Shown here one piece after another: positions 1 through 8,066 of a DNA stretch of 21,977 nucleotides. The notes under the pieces are model-generated. The model saw nothing but the letters and a program-made list of their open reading frames with translations. It searched no databases and was not told the DNA's origin. A program made the translations under genes and the position numbers. Within the stretch, counting starts at the first letter, position 1. Each line of letters starts with the position of its first letter. Location: positions 1-21,977 of the forward strand of contig DYKH01000057.1 of the NCBI GenBank assembly GCA_020722685.1, given 5' to 3'. Source of the DNA: Caldithrix sp. Lineage in GTDB: Bacteria; KSB1; UBA2214; DYKH01.

Positions 1-229
1 TAATATAATATTCCCCGTCCATGTCAGAAACTGCCCCCAAAGGCCTGTCAAGGTCTACCGCCTTGCCAGCGCTCCATGCTTTGAGAACAATGTTGGCGCC
101 TGGCAGACTCTCCCCACTCTGCTTATCGGTCACCTTTCCGTGCAGCTTGCCCGTGACGCTACCCAGAGAGGCTGAAGTAAAGAATCCCAAGAAAAGAACA
201 TCAATCCAAAGCACAAAGCAGTTTTTCAT
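1..229 (-). CDS. TonB-dependent receptor, N-terminal fragment (cut by window edge)
   Basis: Translating the minus strand from an ATG at 229 gives 76 codons without a stop before the window ends. Residues 1 to about 23 look like a signal peptide (MKN start, hydrophobic run, small residues near LGS). Then comes the start of a carboxypeptidase-regulatory-like domain: GKVTDKQSGESLPGANIV, a short insert, then GAVSDMDGEYYI. This plug-preceding domain is typical of SusC-like and other TonB-dependent outer-membrane receptors in FCB bacteria, which import oligosaccharides or siderophores. A Shine-Dalgarno-like AGAAGAGG lies about 9 nt upstream. The gene lies downstream of kdsB in the same direction but after a 324-bp gap with its own promoter and LacI-type operators. 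The domain also occurs in other surface proteins, so the receptor call depends on the part that is missing. Confidence 0.7.
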   Translation of the reverse strand, partial: MKNCFVLWIDVLFLGFFTSASLGSVTGKLHGKVTDKQSGESLPGANIVLKAWSAGKAVDLDRPLGAVSDMDGEYYI

Positions 230-553
230 CTCTATTGCCTCTTCTTTTATTTAGTCCTATCGTGTAGACTTTTACCGAGGGCCTATTGAGCTTGCCGTTT
301 TTAATTAAGAGGAATCATAATGGCCGGATCCTTATCAAAAGATTTCGACGGAAAAAAAAGAAGACAGCGAATTAGATTTGGCAAAAATGTGAAAAAAATA
401 TCAAGTAGAAGGTTCTTGGAGTAATCAATCGTTTTCGGAAATCGTTTTCTTAACACAAGAAAAAAATATTCTCCTGTCAAGGGATTTTTCGTTTTTCCGA
501 AAAAATTTCTGCCGGGGATTATCGACTGCTTTGATAAGGAGTGAGCACTGATA
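230..553. other. Intergenic leader between kdsB and the receptor gene
   Basis: This AT-rich stretch holds the promoter and operators at 426-480 and then a leader of about 200 bp to the receptor ATG at 229. I see no ORF of substance on either strand. There is no clear intrinsic terminator after the kdsB stop codon. Confidence 0.6.
426..480 (-). promoter_or_regulatory. Promoter with composite LacI-type operator for the receptor gene
   Basis: On the minus strand a perfect TTGACA (475-480) is followed 17 bp later by TGTGTT (452-457), a poor -10. Next come two CpG-centred sites. One is the palindromic GAAATCGTTTTC at 438-449 (pattern GAAA-N-CG-N-TTTC); the other, at 426-436, reads GAAAACGATTG on the minus strand. 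AATCGTTTTC recurs directly with a 13-bp period. Such central-CG palindromes are typical LacI-family operators. The block aligns with the promoter of the lacI gene at a constant offset of 1979 bp. The sites sit where they would block initiation. The operator is better supported than the -10. Confidence 0.6.
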
Positions 554-1306
554 TTAGCAACTGTGCATCTGCATCAAAAGTTGCTCGGCTTTTTCCAACT
601 CGCTCTGCGTATCGACCCCAAAGCCGCCAAAATGCGGATTCTCGCATTTCGTCTCGACAACCAAGATGTCGTAGCCGTGCTCCAATGCCCGTAATTGTTC
701 GAGAGATTCGATTTGCTCTAACTTACCAATCGGCAAAGCAGCAAATCTCAAGAGAAAGTCCTTTTGGAAAGCGTAGAGACCGATGTGCTCAAAAACCACC
801 AAGTTTTCTCGACGAAGCGGATAAGGGATGAGGGATCGAGAAAAGTAGAGCGCATTCCCATCAAGGCGTGTCACGACTTTTACCACGCTGGGGACGCGAA
901 GGTCTTCTTTGCGGATTCTTTTCACCAATGTGGCCATATATACTTCAGGCCGCTTCAGCATGACCGCTGCCAGCTCATCGATCATCTTCGGATCGATGAA
1001 TGGATGATCTCCTTGGATATTCAGCACAATACGCGCATCCAAATCTCGAACTGCTTCAGCCACGCGATCGGTTCCGCTTTGATGCTCTTTCGAAGTCATC
1101 ACGACATTGCCGCCGAAAGACTCGACAAGATGCTTTATCCGTTTGTCATCTGTTGCTACAAAGACATCATCCAATAGCTGTGACTTTAATGCTTGCTCGA
1201 ATACCCGCTGGACTATGGGCTTGCCGGCGATTGGCAGCAGCATTTTCCCTTCGAGGCGACTGGAATTAAATCGCGCGGGGATGACGCCAATAATTTGATT
1301 CAGCAT
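554..1306 (-). CDS. kdsB: 3-deoxy-manno-octulosonate cytidylyltransferase (CMP-KDO synthetase)
   Basis: A 250-residue protein, the usual KdsB length. It activates KDO with CTP to make CMP-KDO for the inner core of LPS, in the cytoplasm. Visible motifs are the nucleotide-binding N-terminus IPARFNSSRLEGKML (residues about 9-23), the block TSKEHQSGTDR (about 91-101), and NIQGDHPFIDP (about 117-127). In the last, the family's usual QGDEP reads QGDHP; such a change may be tolerated but is worth noting. The ATG at 1306 has only a weak AGAGAG upstream. The gene lies 60 bp behind the lacI-type gene, with no terminator visible between, so co-transcription is likely. The product call is strong; a related sugar-acid cytidylyltransferase is the only real alternative. 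Confidence 0.88.
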   Translation of the reverse strand: MLNQIIGVIPARFNSSRLEGKMLLPIAGKPIVQRVFEQALKSQLLDDVFVATDDKRIKHLVESFGGNVVMTSKEHQSGTDRVAEAVRDLDARIVLNIQGDHPFIDPKMIDELAAVMLKRPEVYMATLVKRIRKEDLRVPSVVKVVTRLDGNALYFSRSLIPYPLRRENLVVFEHIGLYAFQKDFLLRFAALPIGKLEQIESLEQLRALEHGYDILVVETKCENPHFGGFGVDTQSELEKAEQLLMQMHSC

Positions 1307-1366
1307 AGTTCTCTCTGGTAGTCAGATGGTACGGATCGCGCAAACACTGCAGGTAGCCGGACTGGA

Positions 1367-2389
1367 TCAGCTTCCTATCGGCTTGTGAGTCGATTTCCTA
1401 ACCACAAGCTTGCTTTGCAAAACTATTTTCTCGCACTTGTGTTCTACCGGCGACTCCATTTGCTTTAGAAGCAATTGCAGGGCCCGGCTGCCGATCTGAT
1501 CGATGGGTCGCGAGACGGCGGTGAGGGGACTAGAAAAAAACGGCGCGAATTTCATGTCCGTGAAGCCGACCACAGAAATATCGTCCGGGACGACTAAGCC
1601 CAATTCAAATACGGCCTCGAGCGCGCCCACGAGGACGACGTTGGCAGAGACCAAAAAAGCCGTTGGTCGCTTGGGCAATTGCAGGACCTTTAACGTTGCT
1701 TGACGACAGTTTTCTGCGGTAGAGCCGTTGCCAACAATGAGCTGCTCTTGCACCGGTATTCCATAAGCTGAAAGGGCGGCGCGATATCCACTTTCCCTTT
1801 TCTTGATTTCGTAGGTAGAGCGTCGCCCGGCTATAAAGGCGATACGACGATGCCCCAGTTTGATCAGGTGTTCAACAGCCTCATAGGCCTCGCGTTCGTT
1901 TTCAGTAACAACCGCATTGCTGTCGAGCTCGTCGAAACAACGCTCGATAAGCACAAACGGGTAGTTTTCCTTTTTCAGCTCTATGAATTGATCCATTCGC
2001 TCCTGTACGGGAACAATCAACAGACCGTCCGTCCGTTTGCTCTTGAGCATTTCAATGAGCTTTGTTTCCTTTTCCTGGACCTCGTCGGTGCTGCAAATAA
2101 TGAAACTGTATTTGCGATTGTCGCAAGCAATCTCGATGCTTCTTGCAATGCCGGCAAAAAACGGGTCAAGAATATCAGGGATGACGATGCCGATGGTATG
2201 GGTTTTCTTGAGTCGCAACCCCCTGGCCATCTCGTTTGGCACATACTGGTATTGCTCAACTGTCTTGAAAATCCGCTCCCGGGTCTCTTCACTGACGACA
2301 AAATTATCGTATTTCCCGCTCAGAACCCGAGAGACCGTAGAAGGATGAACTCCGACTTTTGCGGCTATTTCCTTTAGCGTGACAGGCAA
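1367..2389 (-). CDS. LacI-family transcriptional regulator
   Basis: A 340-residue protein of typical LacI/GalR length. The N-terminal helix-turn-helix and hinge read LKEIAAKVGVHPSTVSRVLSG (residues 4-24), followed by a hinge ending near NEMARGLRLKKTHTIGIV. Residues about 60-335 form the periplasmic-binding-protein-like effector domain (IPDILDPFFAGIARSIE; later GHRRIAFIAGR and VPDDISVVGFTD). These regulators respond to sugars. Translation starts at TTG (2387-2389); a strong AAGGAGG lies 4 nt upstream and no ATG or GTG is in frame nearby. Its own promoter carries an operator-like block shared with the receptor promoter downstream, so it probably represses itself and the receptor gene. The inducer cannot be read from sequence. 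Confidence 0.93.
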   Translation of the reverse strand: MPVTLKEIAAKVGVHPSTVSRVLSGKYDNFVVSEETRERIFKTVEQYQYVPNEMARGLRLKKTHTIGIVIPDILDPFFAGIARSIEIACDNRKYSFIICSTDEVQEKETKLIEMLKSKRTDGLLIVPVQERMDQFIELKKENYPFVLIERCFDELDSNAVVTENEREAYEAVEHLIKLGHRRIAFIAGRRSTYEIKKRESGYRAALSAYGIPVQEQLIVGNGSTAENCRQATLKVLQLPKRPTAFLVSANVVLVGALEAVFELGLVVPDDISVVGFTDMKFAPFFSSPLTAVSRPIDQIGSRALQLLLKQMESPVEHKCEKIVLQSKLVVRKSTHKPIGS

Positions 2390-2403
2390 TGCGCCTCCTT
2401 ATG

Positions 2404-2459
2404 GAAACCGATTGCGGAAATTCTTTTCTAAAAATACCTCTTACCAGGTAGAATGTCAA
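2404..2459 (-). promoter_or_regulatory. lacI promoter with composite operator (autoregulation)
   Basis: On the minus strand TTGACA (2454-2459), an exact 17-bp spacer and TATTTT (2431-2436) form a good sigma-70-type promoter. Just downstream lies GAAACCGATTGC (2404-2415, read on the plus strand), a LacI-type half-palindrome with central CG, followed by CGGAAATTCTTTTCT. Aligned at offset 1979 with 427-453, 21 of 27 bases match, and the -35 hexamers coincide exactly. The operator would sit at about +9 to +20 of the transcript. Confidence 0.65.
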
Positions 2460-2850
2460 GGAGATTTTCATTTCCCCTGTCATTATTCCGCCAAAACGTG
2501 AAGCATGCAATTCCCCCCTCAGCGATGGTTGCCGAGATGCTGGCCGCCCGTTGCTGAAGCGCCAATGTTCCCTATCATTTCTGAATTGCTTTTGTGGAGG
2601 GTGGTGTCAGGTCCCAGACTGAGAAGACCCCTGTAAGGGAGCCACCAGCAGAATTGCCAAAGTCCCGCCATTGAACGTATGCGCTCGCCTGTAATCGCTG
2701 ACTTGCTCGTCAGCCAATCTCCTGCAGAGTAAGCCTGCGGAATATGCTCGGAAAAAGCGAGGTGCAGAACCACGATGACTGAGTTTCGATTCTCCCGCTC
2801 TGATCATCAGGCCCAAATTTCGAGACTGGCACCTCTTTCCCAGTGATTCT
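2460..2850. other. Gap between the kinase gene and the lacI promoter; no gene accepted
   Basis: Short minus-strand reading frames cover this stretch, but none has a recognisable domain, a good ribosome site or coding-like composition. A 15-bp word GGTGTCAGGTCCCAG near 2603-2617 and the flanking GC-rich text look like the end of a short interspersed element. I could not identify a family. A leftover of an old insertion is possible. Confidence 0.35.
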
Positions 2851-3576
2851 CTAGGACTTTTTGCTTGCATCCTTTGCCCCCACCGGGCGATGCGGATATT
2901 TATAATACTTTCGCTGGTAGTAATAAGGCAATACTTCGACGACATCATTCAGGATCACCCCCAACAAGGGACGGTTGGCTTCCTTTATCAGGTCTATCGC
3001 TCTCTTCACGACGACTCTGGAAGTTTTGCCGGCCATCACGGCCAAGACTATGCCGTCGGAATATTGAGCGAGCTTCAAAGTATCACTAACTGGAACGATG
3101 GGCGGGGCATCGATCACAATCATATGATAATAACCGCGCAAGCGATCAAATACCTTTTGGCTTTGGGTGGTGCACAACACTTGGAACGGATTGGCAACCA
3201 TGCTTCCGGCTGTGATTATATGCAGGCCTTGAAACGGGCTCCGCCTGATGACTTGGTGCAAATCCTTTTGGCCCGTCAGAACGTCCGTCAATCCAAATTC
3301 TCTGGCCATCCCAAATCTCTTGTGCACCATGGGACGATGCAGGTCGCCGTCAACCAGCAGATAGTGGTTTTGCGTTGACATTGCTGCGGTGATCAACAAG
3401 TAAGACGACAGAGTCGTTTTGCCCTCACCCTCGGACGCGCTTGTCATCATGATGACCTTGGGATTCTTGATCTTGCCGTTGTTGGCAATCTTGTCAAAAA
3501 AGCGGTAAAAGTCGGCAAAGTACGAAGCGTGCTCGCTATACTCTTTGATACCTTTTAGCAGGCCATTGGTATGCAT
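2851..3576 (-). CDS. Stand-alone bacterial tyrosine kinase (CpsD/Wzc C-terminal type)
   Basis: A cytoplasmic P-loop ATPase that controls polysaccharide export by autophosphorylating a C-terminal tyrosine cluster. Visible parts, in order: Walker A SASEGEGKTT, Walker A-prime LLVDGDLHRP, Walker B MIVIDAPP, and a Tyr-rich tail YYYQRKYYKYPHRP with six tyrosines. The canonical A-prime pattern is DxDxR; here the Arg position is His, with Arg one residue later. The product is about 241 residues, the length of CpsD-type enzymes that lack the membrane Wzz domain. Its activating membrane partner is not adjacent. I chose the ATG at 3574-3576, with GGAG 11 nt upstream. A GTG at 3612 directly follows an in-frame stop and has no ribosome site. 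A ParA-like role is less likely given the Tyr tail. Confidence 0.8.
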   Translation of the reverse strand: MHTNGLLKGIKEYSEHASYFADFYRFFDKIANNGKIKNPKVIMMTSASEGEGKTTLSSYLLITAAMSTQNHYLLVDGDLHRPMVHKRFGMAREFGLTDVLTGQKDLHQVIRRSPFQGLHIITAGSMVANPFQVLCTTQSQKVFDRLRGYYHMIVIDAPPIVPVSDTLKLAQYSDGIVLAVMAGKTSRVVVKRAIDLIKEANRPLLGVILNDVVEVLPYYYQRKYYKYPHRPVGAKDASKKS

Positions 3577-4145
3577 TGAACTTGTTACTCCAAACGCGTA
3601 TGGATAGGCCACCTACTTTGGTAAGGAACAGCAAACGGCGCTGAGCGAACGCAACGGAATGGGCAAAATGGTCAATTTCCCTTAGAGTAAGTAATCCGGA
3701 ACCATATTCGCACACCGCCCTCTCCCTTTGAGCATTTTTTGTGCCATTTTCCTTGACAATCGAATGGACAGCCAACATGTTGAGATTTTGTCAATCCTAC
3801 TCGTCGTCAAAAGGAAAGCGATTAGCTACGGCGCAACAATATTATTACAGTTTGCATAAACCTGTGACGAAACATTGGACGCGGAACGGGGTACAGCAGT
3901 CAATGGCGGCCGTTCGCGGCCGAGAGCCGCTCAATACTCGGGGGAGACAAAGGCAGAAAAACGTAGATTGGCCGTGACACGGAAGCTGCTCCCGAAAGGT
4001 AAAGTCACGAAATAGCCGAGATCAGCCGGAGCGACCGGTAAGCGCCGAACAAGCGGATAGCATCCACCCTATCCAAGATTTGCAAGGCCGAATTGAAACG
4101 GACAGAAGAATTTGATACAGCGATCCACGGAATCGACGTCAGACA
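3577..4145. other. Long gap upstream of the kinase gene, with structured segment
   Basis: About 0.55 kb without a gene I can support. A 78-codon plus-strand frame (3741-3977) and an 80-codon minus-strand frame (3536-3778) have no recognisable domains. The GC-rich part (about 3880-4060) contains a perfect hairpin at 3907-3922 and an imperfect inverted repeat GGAAGCTGCTCC near 3983. It could be a leader RNA, a decayed gene or an interspersed element. No known riboswitch consensus was recognised. Confidence 0.4.
3907..3922 (+). other. Hairpin with UUCG tetraloop
   Basis: CGGCCG-TTCG-CGGCCG is a perfect 6-bp GC-only stem closing a TTCG loop when read on the plus strand. On the minus strand, the sense of the neighbouring genes, the loop is CGAA. 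No T-tract follows on either strand, so it is not a classical terminator. Confidence 0.55.
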
Positions 4146-7100
4146 TCAGTGCATCAGGATCATCTTGATCGCCTTCATACCTTCCGTCGAAGACACTCTG
4201 GCAAAGTAGACTCCGCTGGGCAGCTCTCGTCCCTCTTGGCCATGGCCATCCCAAATCACCTTGTGAAAACCGGCGGGACGCTTTTGCTCGAGGATGGTCT
4301 GCACAATCCGTCCAAGAAGGTCGACAACCTGAATCTTGACCATAGTCGCTGCGGGCAAATCAAAGCTTATCACGGTTCCCTGATTGAACGGGTTGGGATA
4401 GCTTTGGTGCAGGGCGAATTCGGTGGGCACGTCCGGCTTGCTGGTTTCCGGTCCGTCAGAGATAGCCTTGCTAATCGATAGGGAATCGATGACCACCCCA
4501 TCCGGCCGGATGGCGCGAAACTCAAGCGTTTTGCCGTTTACTTGCAGCGCACAGTGATGGTACTCGGATTTCCAGACGGCGATATGCGGCCAACTGCCGG
4601 TCAATACCCGATCCAATGCGCTGCCTCCACCACCGGTGATGATATAGTAAACGCCATTATGATTGCCCCGCTCATAATCATGCGTATGCCCGTTAAAAAC
4701 CATATCCACCTTGGATGACTCTAACAGCGGAACCAAGTATTCCCGCACGCTTGCTTCCCCGGTGTAGCCGGGGGAATCCCACTGCTGACTCCAAGGCGGT
4801 TGGTGAAAAAAGACAAACACCCAATCCGCTTTGCGACAGTCGTCACTCTCAAGGTCTTCGACCAACCATTTGTACTGATCGCTGTCCGGCGAATAGTCGG
4901 TCCACGGATTAGAATCTATGATGATGAAATGGCTATTTCCATAGTTGAACGAGTAGTAATTTTCCGGCTTGGGAAAAGAAAAAAAGTCATAGAAATACTG
5001 AGAATTCTGTTCGTGATTGCCAATTGCGACATAAACGGGAACTTTGGATATTAGTTCAAGAGCTGGGGCAAAAAATTCACTAGTCCATTGTTCCAAGACG
5101 GTGCCGTTGCTTACGATGTCCCCAACGTTAACCACAAAATCAGGTTGACTCACGACAATGGATTGCACGACCAGACTGTGCATAGCAACATCTGTTCTGT
5201 TATCCCCGTAGACAGCAAAGCAAAATGGCGTCTCACGATTGGGAGCCGTGCGGAAAGTGTGATCGAGACTAAAGGTCGTGTCATAGCCGACCCGATAATG
5301 GTAGAGCGTTTCCGGCTCAAGGTTTCGCAGCGTCAACTCGTGTATCCTCACCGGCGTGATGTCTACGACCTGATTTCCGTAGGCAGAAGCAGAGCCGTAT
5401 TCGATCATTGAGCCTTGAGGATACTCTGTCTCCCACATAATGGTTATACGATTCTGATATACATTCTGCAAATACGGTCCCTTGACGAAGGGATTGCGAT
5501 AAGGCGGCTCGCTGGTTTGGAAAACCAGCCCATACTCCCCGGCCCCAGGCCTTGACTCATTGATTTCCCCACGGGCGGAGGTGTAATAACTCTCTACCTT
5601 CAAATAGTAAGAGCCGCTGTAAGGAAAGGCACCCTTTATAACCGAGAAGGTATTGTTTATCAGCTCACCGGTGGAGGTTTCCTCATTGCCGCGATCATCT
5701 GCTTCTTTCAGAACCTGTCCCAAAGAGTCGAGAAGAAAAATGTAGGTATCCGTATCCCGAACGCCTTGGTCCAATGCCGGGATTGTGCCGATCTCGTACT
5801 GCCATCCCTCTTTCCCAACAACCTTGTAATGATCTCGGTCGTCGATCGGAAAAACGGCTCCATAGACTGTATCCCCCGCGGCCAACGCCGGTTTTGTTGC
5901 GGCTTGCACGGTCGAGTTATCCGGCTCGCGCACGAACAATTCCTGTACAGATCTCCCGCCGACCAGTCTTATCTTATAGGGCCCGGTAGCTGACGTTCTA
6001 TTAGAGATTCTTGCATAGTAGGTCCCAGTCTTTCCTGCCAAGTAGCCGGACAGCCGAAAATCGCCGCAGCCGTTCCTTCCGCTCACCGACACCGATAGTA
6101 AATTCTGCAAATCACCGTCAAAGTAGAGTTCAAGGTCAGGCTGGACGTCCGGCTGACTTTCGATGCTGGTAAAATAGTACATGTGCAAAGCTTCGAGATG
6201 AAACTGATACCAATCGATATCGGCTGTGGAGCTAAAGTTTGCCTGCAGCGTATCACCAACGGCAATTGGGTTGGCTTGATTGTAACTGTCATTCGGCTCT
6301 GCTTCTTTTTTGCCTGGATGCTGCGGAGGCTTTTCCCCCTTGCGAATGGTCAGCGAGTCGATCAGCACATTGTCAATGTCGATTGCACGCAACAAAAGTT
6401 TGTCCCCATCCACGTCAAGCCGCGTAAAATGATGCTTGAAGATGGTGACGTCAATGTGCGGATAGTCTCTTCCCCACACATCCATGCCGCCACCGCCACC
6501 GCCGGTTATGATATAATAGACGCCATTCAAGTACCCGCGCTCATAATCGTGGGTGTGGCCGTTAAAGACCATATCGACTTTGTATTGCTCGAAAAGAGGA
6601 ACCCAATATTGCTGAGTAGCGACGTCTCCTGCCCAGGTATCCCAACCTTGACAATAAGGAGGGTAATGGAAATAGACAAAGGTCCAGGTAGTTCTTTTGC
6701 GAAAATCAGAACTCAAATCGCTAACCAACCAGGCATACTGTTTACTGGCCGGAGAAATGTCTTCCATCGAATTGAGAGCAATGCAGTGAACATTTCCCCA
6801 GTTGAATGAATAATAACGTTCGGTGCTGTCGGGATTGTTGTGCGGCAGGTAAAAGTCGTCCAAATAGGTAGCGGCGTTGTTGAAATAGGTATCGTGGTTG
6901 CCGATGCTGGTGAAGATGCAGCGCGACCTGACAATGTTCTGATAGGGCTTGAAAAAGATGTTATCGTACTCAGAGCCATTGGACTGGGAAACATCACCGA
7001 CGTGCAGACAAAAATCGACTGCTTGTTCTTCCAGCAGCGAGGCCATTCTGAATTGTGCCTCTCCTCCGGTGCCGCTATCACCCCAGATAACCAAGCTCAC

Positions 7101-8066
7101 CTTATCGATAGAATCGGGCTTGGCGGTGCGAAAAGTGTCTCCCTCAGCGATGACCTGTGCGTCATTGAGAACGCGATAATAATAGCGAGTATTTGGCTGC
7201 AAGTTGGAAAGAAAGAGAAGATGCTTGTGAGAAGAGGTATCTTCGGAAACGATGCGGCCGTAGGCCAGCGACTCGCCGAATTCAACCTTGCCGAGAACTT
7301 TGTCTTTGCTGCGCCAGGCGATTTGCACGGATTCCTGTTTCGGTATTTGAATGTACGGCGCCCGATCCACATAGCTAATGGTTTCGATGGGCTTTTGGTA
7401 GACAATCCGTTCCTCACTAACCAATACGCTGTCGAAATAGGCGCCATTATGCGCGTAGCACGTAAAGCCTACGGAACCTTGCGGCAAGTCCTTGTCGGCG
7501 TCGACTGTAGAAAATATGAGAGTGCTGTTCAGATAAATCTTGATCGAATCACCCCGAACGTCGGCGGTGAGGGCAAACCAGCCGGTCGGAATCGCCTGGC
7601 TCGGGGTAGCCTCTGCCAACGTTGTAAAAGAGCCTTTCACTCGCTTTTGTAGCCTTTGAAACGGGCCCAGATTTCCAGCGTCCTGCAAAAGAATTAGACG
7701 ATAGTAATTATTCGCATCCTGATAGCGGAACAGAATGCCGATGCCGTCATCGTCCTCCGACTTGACCAAGGCATTGAACGAATAATCCTGCCAGGATTTG
7801 TTGCCGGCGAAGATATGAGTACCCAAGAAAACGCTGTATTCGTTCTCAGTAACGTAAATATTCGAGGCCTGCCGCAAAACGCTTTGATCCAAAAGCCATT
7901 GCCCAGGACCGCTGGTATTCGGCTGATCGTCGACGGCAGTCCAGCCTGTCAAATCATTGTCACTAAAATCCTCGTACCAAGGCAACGATTGAGCATAATT
8001 AGCAACAACGGAAACAAAGGTGAAAAGAATACAAATGAAAATTACAGCGTTACGCATGCCAAACAT
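4146..8066 (-). CDS. Secreted protein with two purple-acid-phosphatase-like modules and a sorting domain
   Basis: About 1306 residues. Order: signal peptide (about 1-27); LamG/DUF1080-like jelly roll (30-218); Fn3-like phosphatase N-domain (about 236-315); metallophosphoesterase 1 (about 325-575; WGDSGTGG, HVGDV, GNHD, YFHYPP, GHTHDYERG); two pre-peptidase C-terminal-type domains (about 588-850, the first starting EAEPNDSYNQANPI); a second Fn3-like domain (860-940); metallophosphoesterase 2 (945-1190; VYGDNRTD, NVGDIV, GNHEQ, FFHQPP, GHTHDYERG); and a C-terminal FlgD/type-IX-like sorting domain with SYPNPFN and GRELPSGVYFAR. Both metal sites look complete, so both halves may hydrolyse phosphate esters outside the cell. 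I prefer the ATG at 8064-8066 (or 8057): the longer frame from 8129 would put extra residues before the signal peptide. It follows the organophosphate antiporter gene, which fits a phosphate-ester scavenging role. Confidence 0.88.
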   Translation of the reverse strand: MFGMRNAVIFICILFTFVSVVANYAQSLPWYEDFSDNDLTGWTAVDDQPNTSGPGQWLLDQSVLRQASNIYVTENEYSVFLGTHIFAGNKSWQDYSFNALVKSEDDDGIGILFRYQDANNYYRLILLQDAGNLGPFQRLQKRVKGSFTTLAEATPSQAIPTGWFALTADVRGDSIKIYLNSTLIFSTVDADKDLPQGSVGFTCYAHNGAYFDSVLVSEERIVYQKPIETISYVDRAPYIQIPKQESVQIAWRSKDKVLGKVEFGESLAYGRIVSEDTSSHKHLLFLSNLQPNTRYYYRVLNDAQVIAEGDTFRTAKPDSIDKVSLVIWGDSGTGGEAQFRMASLLEEQAVDFCLHVGDVSQSNGSEYDNIFFKPYQNIVRSRCIFTSIGNHDTYFNNAATYLDDFYLPHNNPDSTERYYSFNWGNVHCIALNSMEDISPASKQYAWLVSDLSSDFRKRTTWTFVYFHYPPYCQGWDTWAGDVATQQYWVPLFEQYKVDMVFNGHTHDYERGYLNGVYYIITGGGGGGMDVWGRDYPHIDVTIFKHHFTRLDVDGDKLLLRAIDIDNVLIDSLTIRKGEKPPQHPGKKEAEPNDSYNQANPIAVGDTLQANFSSTADIDWYQFHLEALHMYYFTSIESQPDVQPDLELYFDGDLQNLLSVSVSGRNGCGDFRLSGYLAGKTGTYYARISNRTSATGPYKIRLVGGRSVQELFVREPDNSTVQAATKPALAAGDTVYGAVFPIDDRDHYKVVGKEGWQYEIGTIPALDQGVRDTDTYIFLLDSLGQVLKEADDRGNEETSTGELINNTFSVIKGAFPYSGSYYLKVESYYTSARGEINESRPGAGEYGLVFQTSEPPYRNPFVKGPYLQNVYQNRITIMWETEYPQGSMIEYGSASAYGNQVVDITPVRIHELTLRNLEPETLYHYRVGYDTTFSLDHTFRTAPNRETPFCFAVYGDNRTDVAMHSLVVQSIVVSQPDFVVNVGDIVSNGTVLEQWTSEFFAPALELISKVPVYVAIGNHEQNSQYFYDFFSFPKPENYYSFNYGNSHFIIIDSNPWTDYSPDSDQYKWLVEDLESDDCRKADWVFVFFHQPPWSQQWDSPGYTGEASVREYLVPLLESSKVDMVFNGHTHDYERGNHNGVYYIITGGGGSALDRVLTGSWPHIAVWKSEYHHCALQVNGKTLEFRAIRPDGVVIDSLSISKAISDGPETSKPDVPTEFALHQSYPNPFNQGTVISFDLPAATMVKIQVVDLLGRIVQTILEQKRPAGFHKVIWDGHGQEGRELPSGVYFARVSSTEGMKAIKMILMH

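Noticed and set aside
2519..2948. Minus-strand frames of 84 and 113 codons behind the kinase gene
   Set aside because: Low-complexity, Trp/Gly-rich text without a domain; one overlaps the kinase tail in another frame. Treated as possible repeat remnant only.
3766..3794. TTGACA upstream of the kinase as promoter
   Set aside because: The hexamer (3789-3794 on the minus strand) has no acceptable -10 at 16 to 18 bp.
3741..3977. 78-codon plus-strand frame in the long gap
   Set aside because: No ribosome site or domain, and opposite in direction to all accepted genes; noted under the gap instead.
3880..4060. Riboswitch (c-di-GMP, cobalamin, SAM)
   Set aside because: No match to the consensus cores I know; only generic hairpins are visible.
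6183..7652. Long plus-strand frames opposite the phosphatase gene (6183-6809 and 6840-7652)
   Set aside because: They lie entirely opposite a gene with clear domains and motifs, show no recognisable domain and have no convincing ribosome site.
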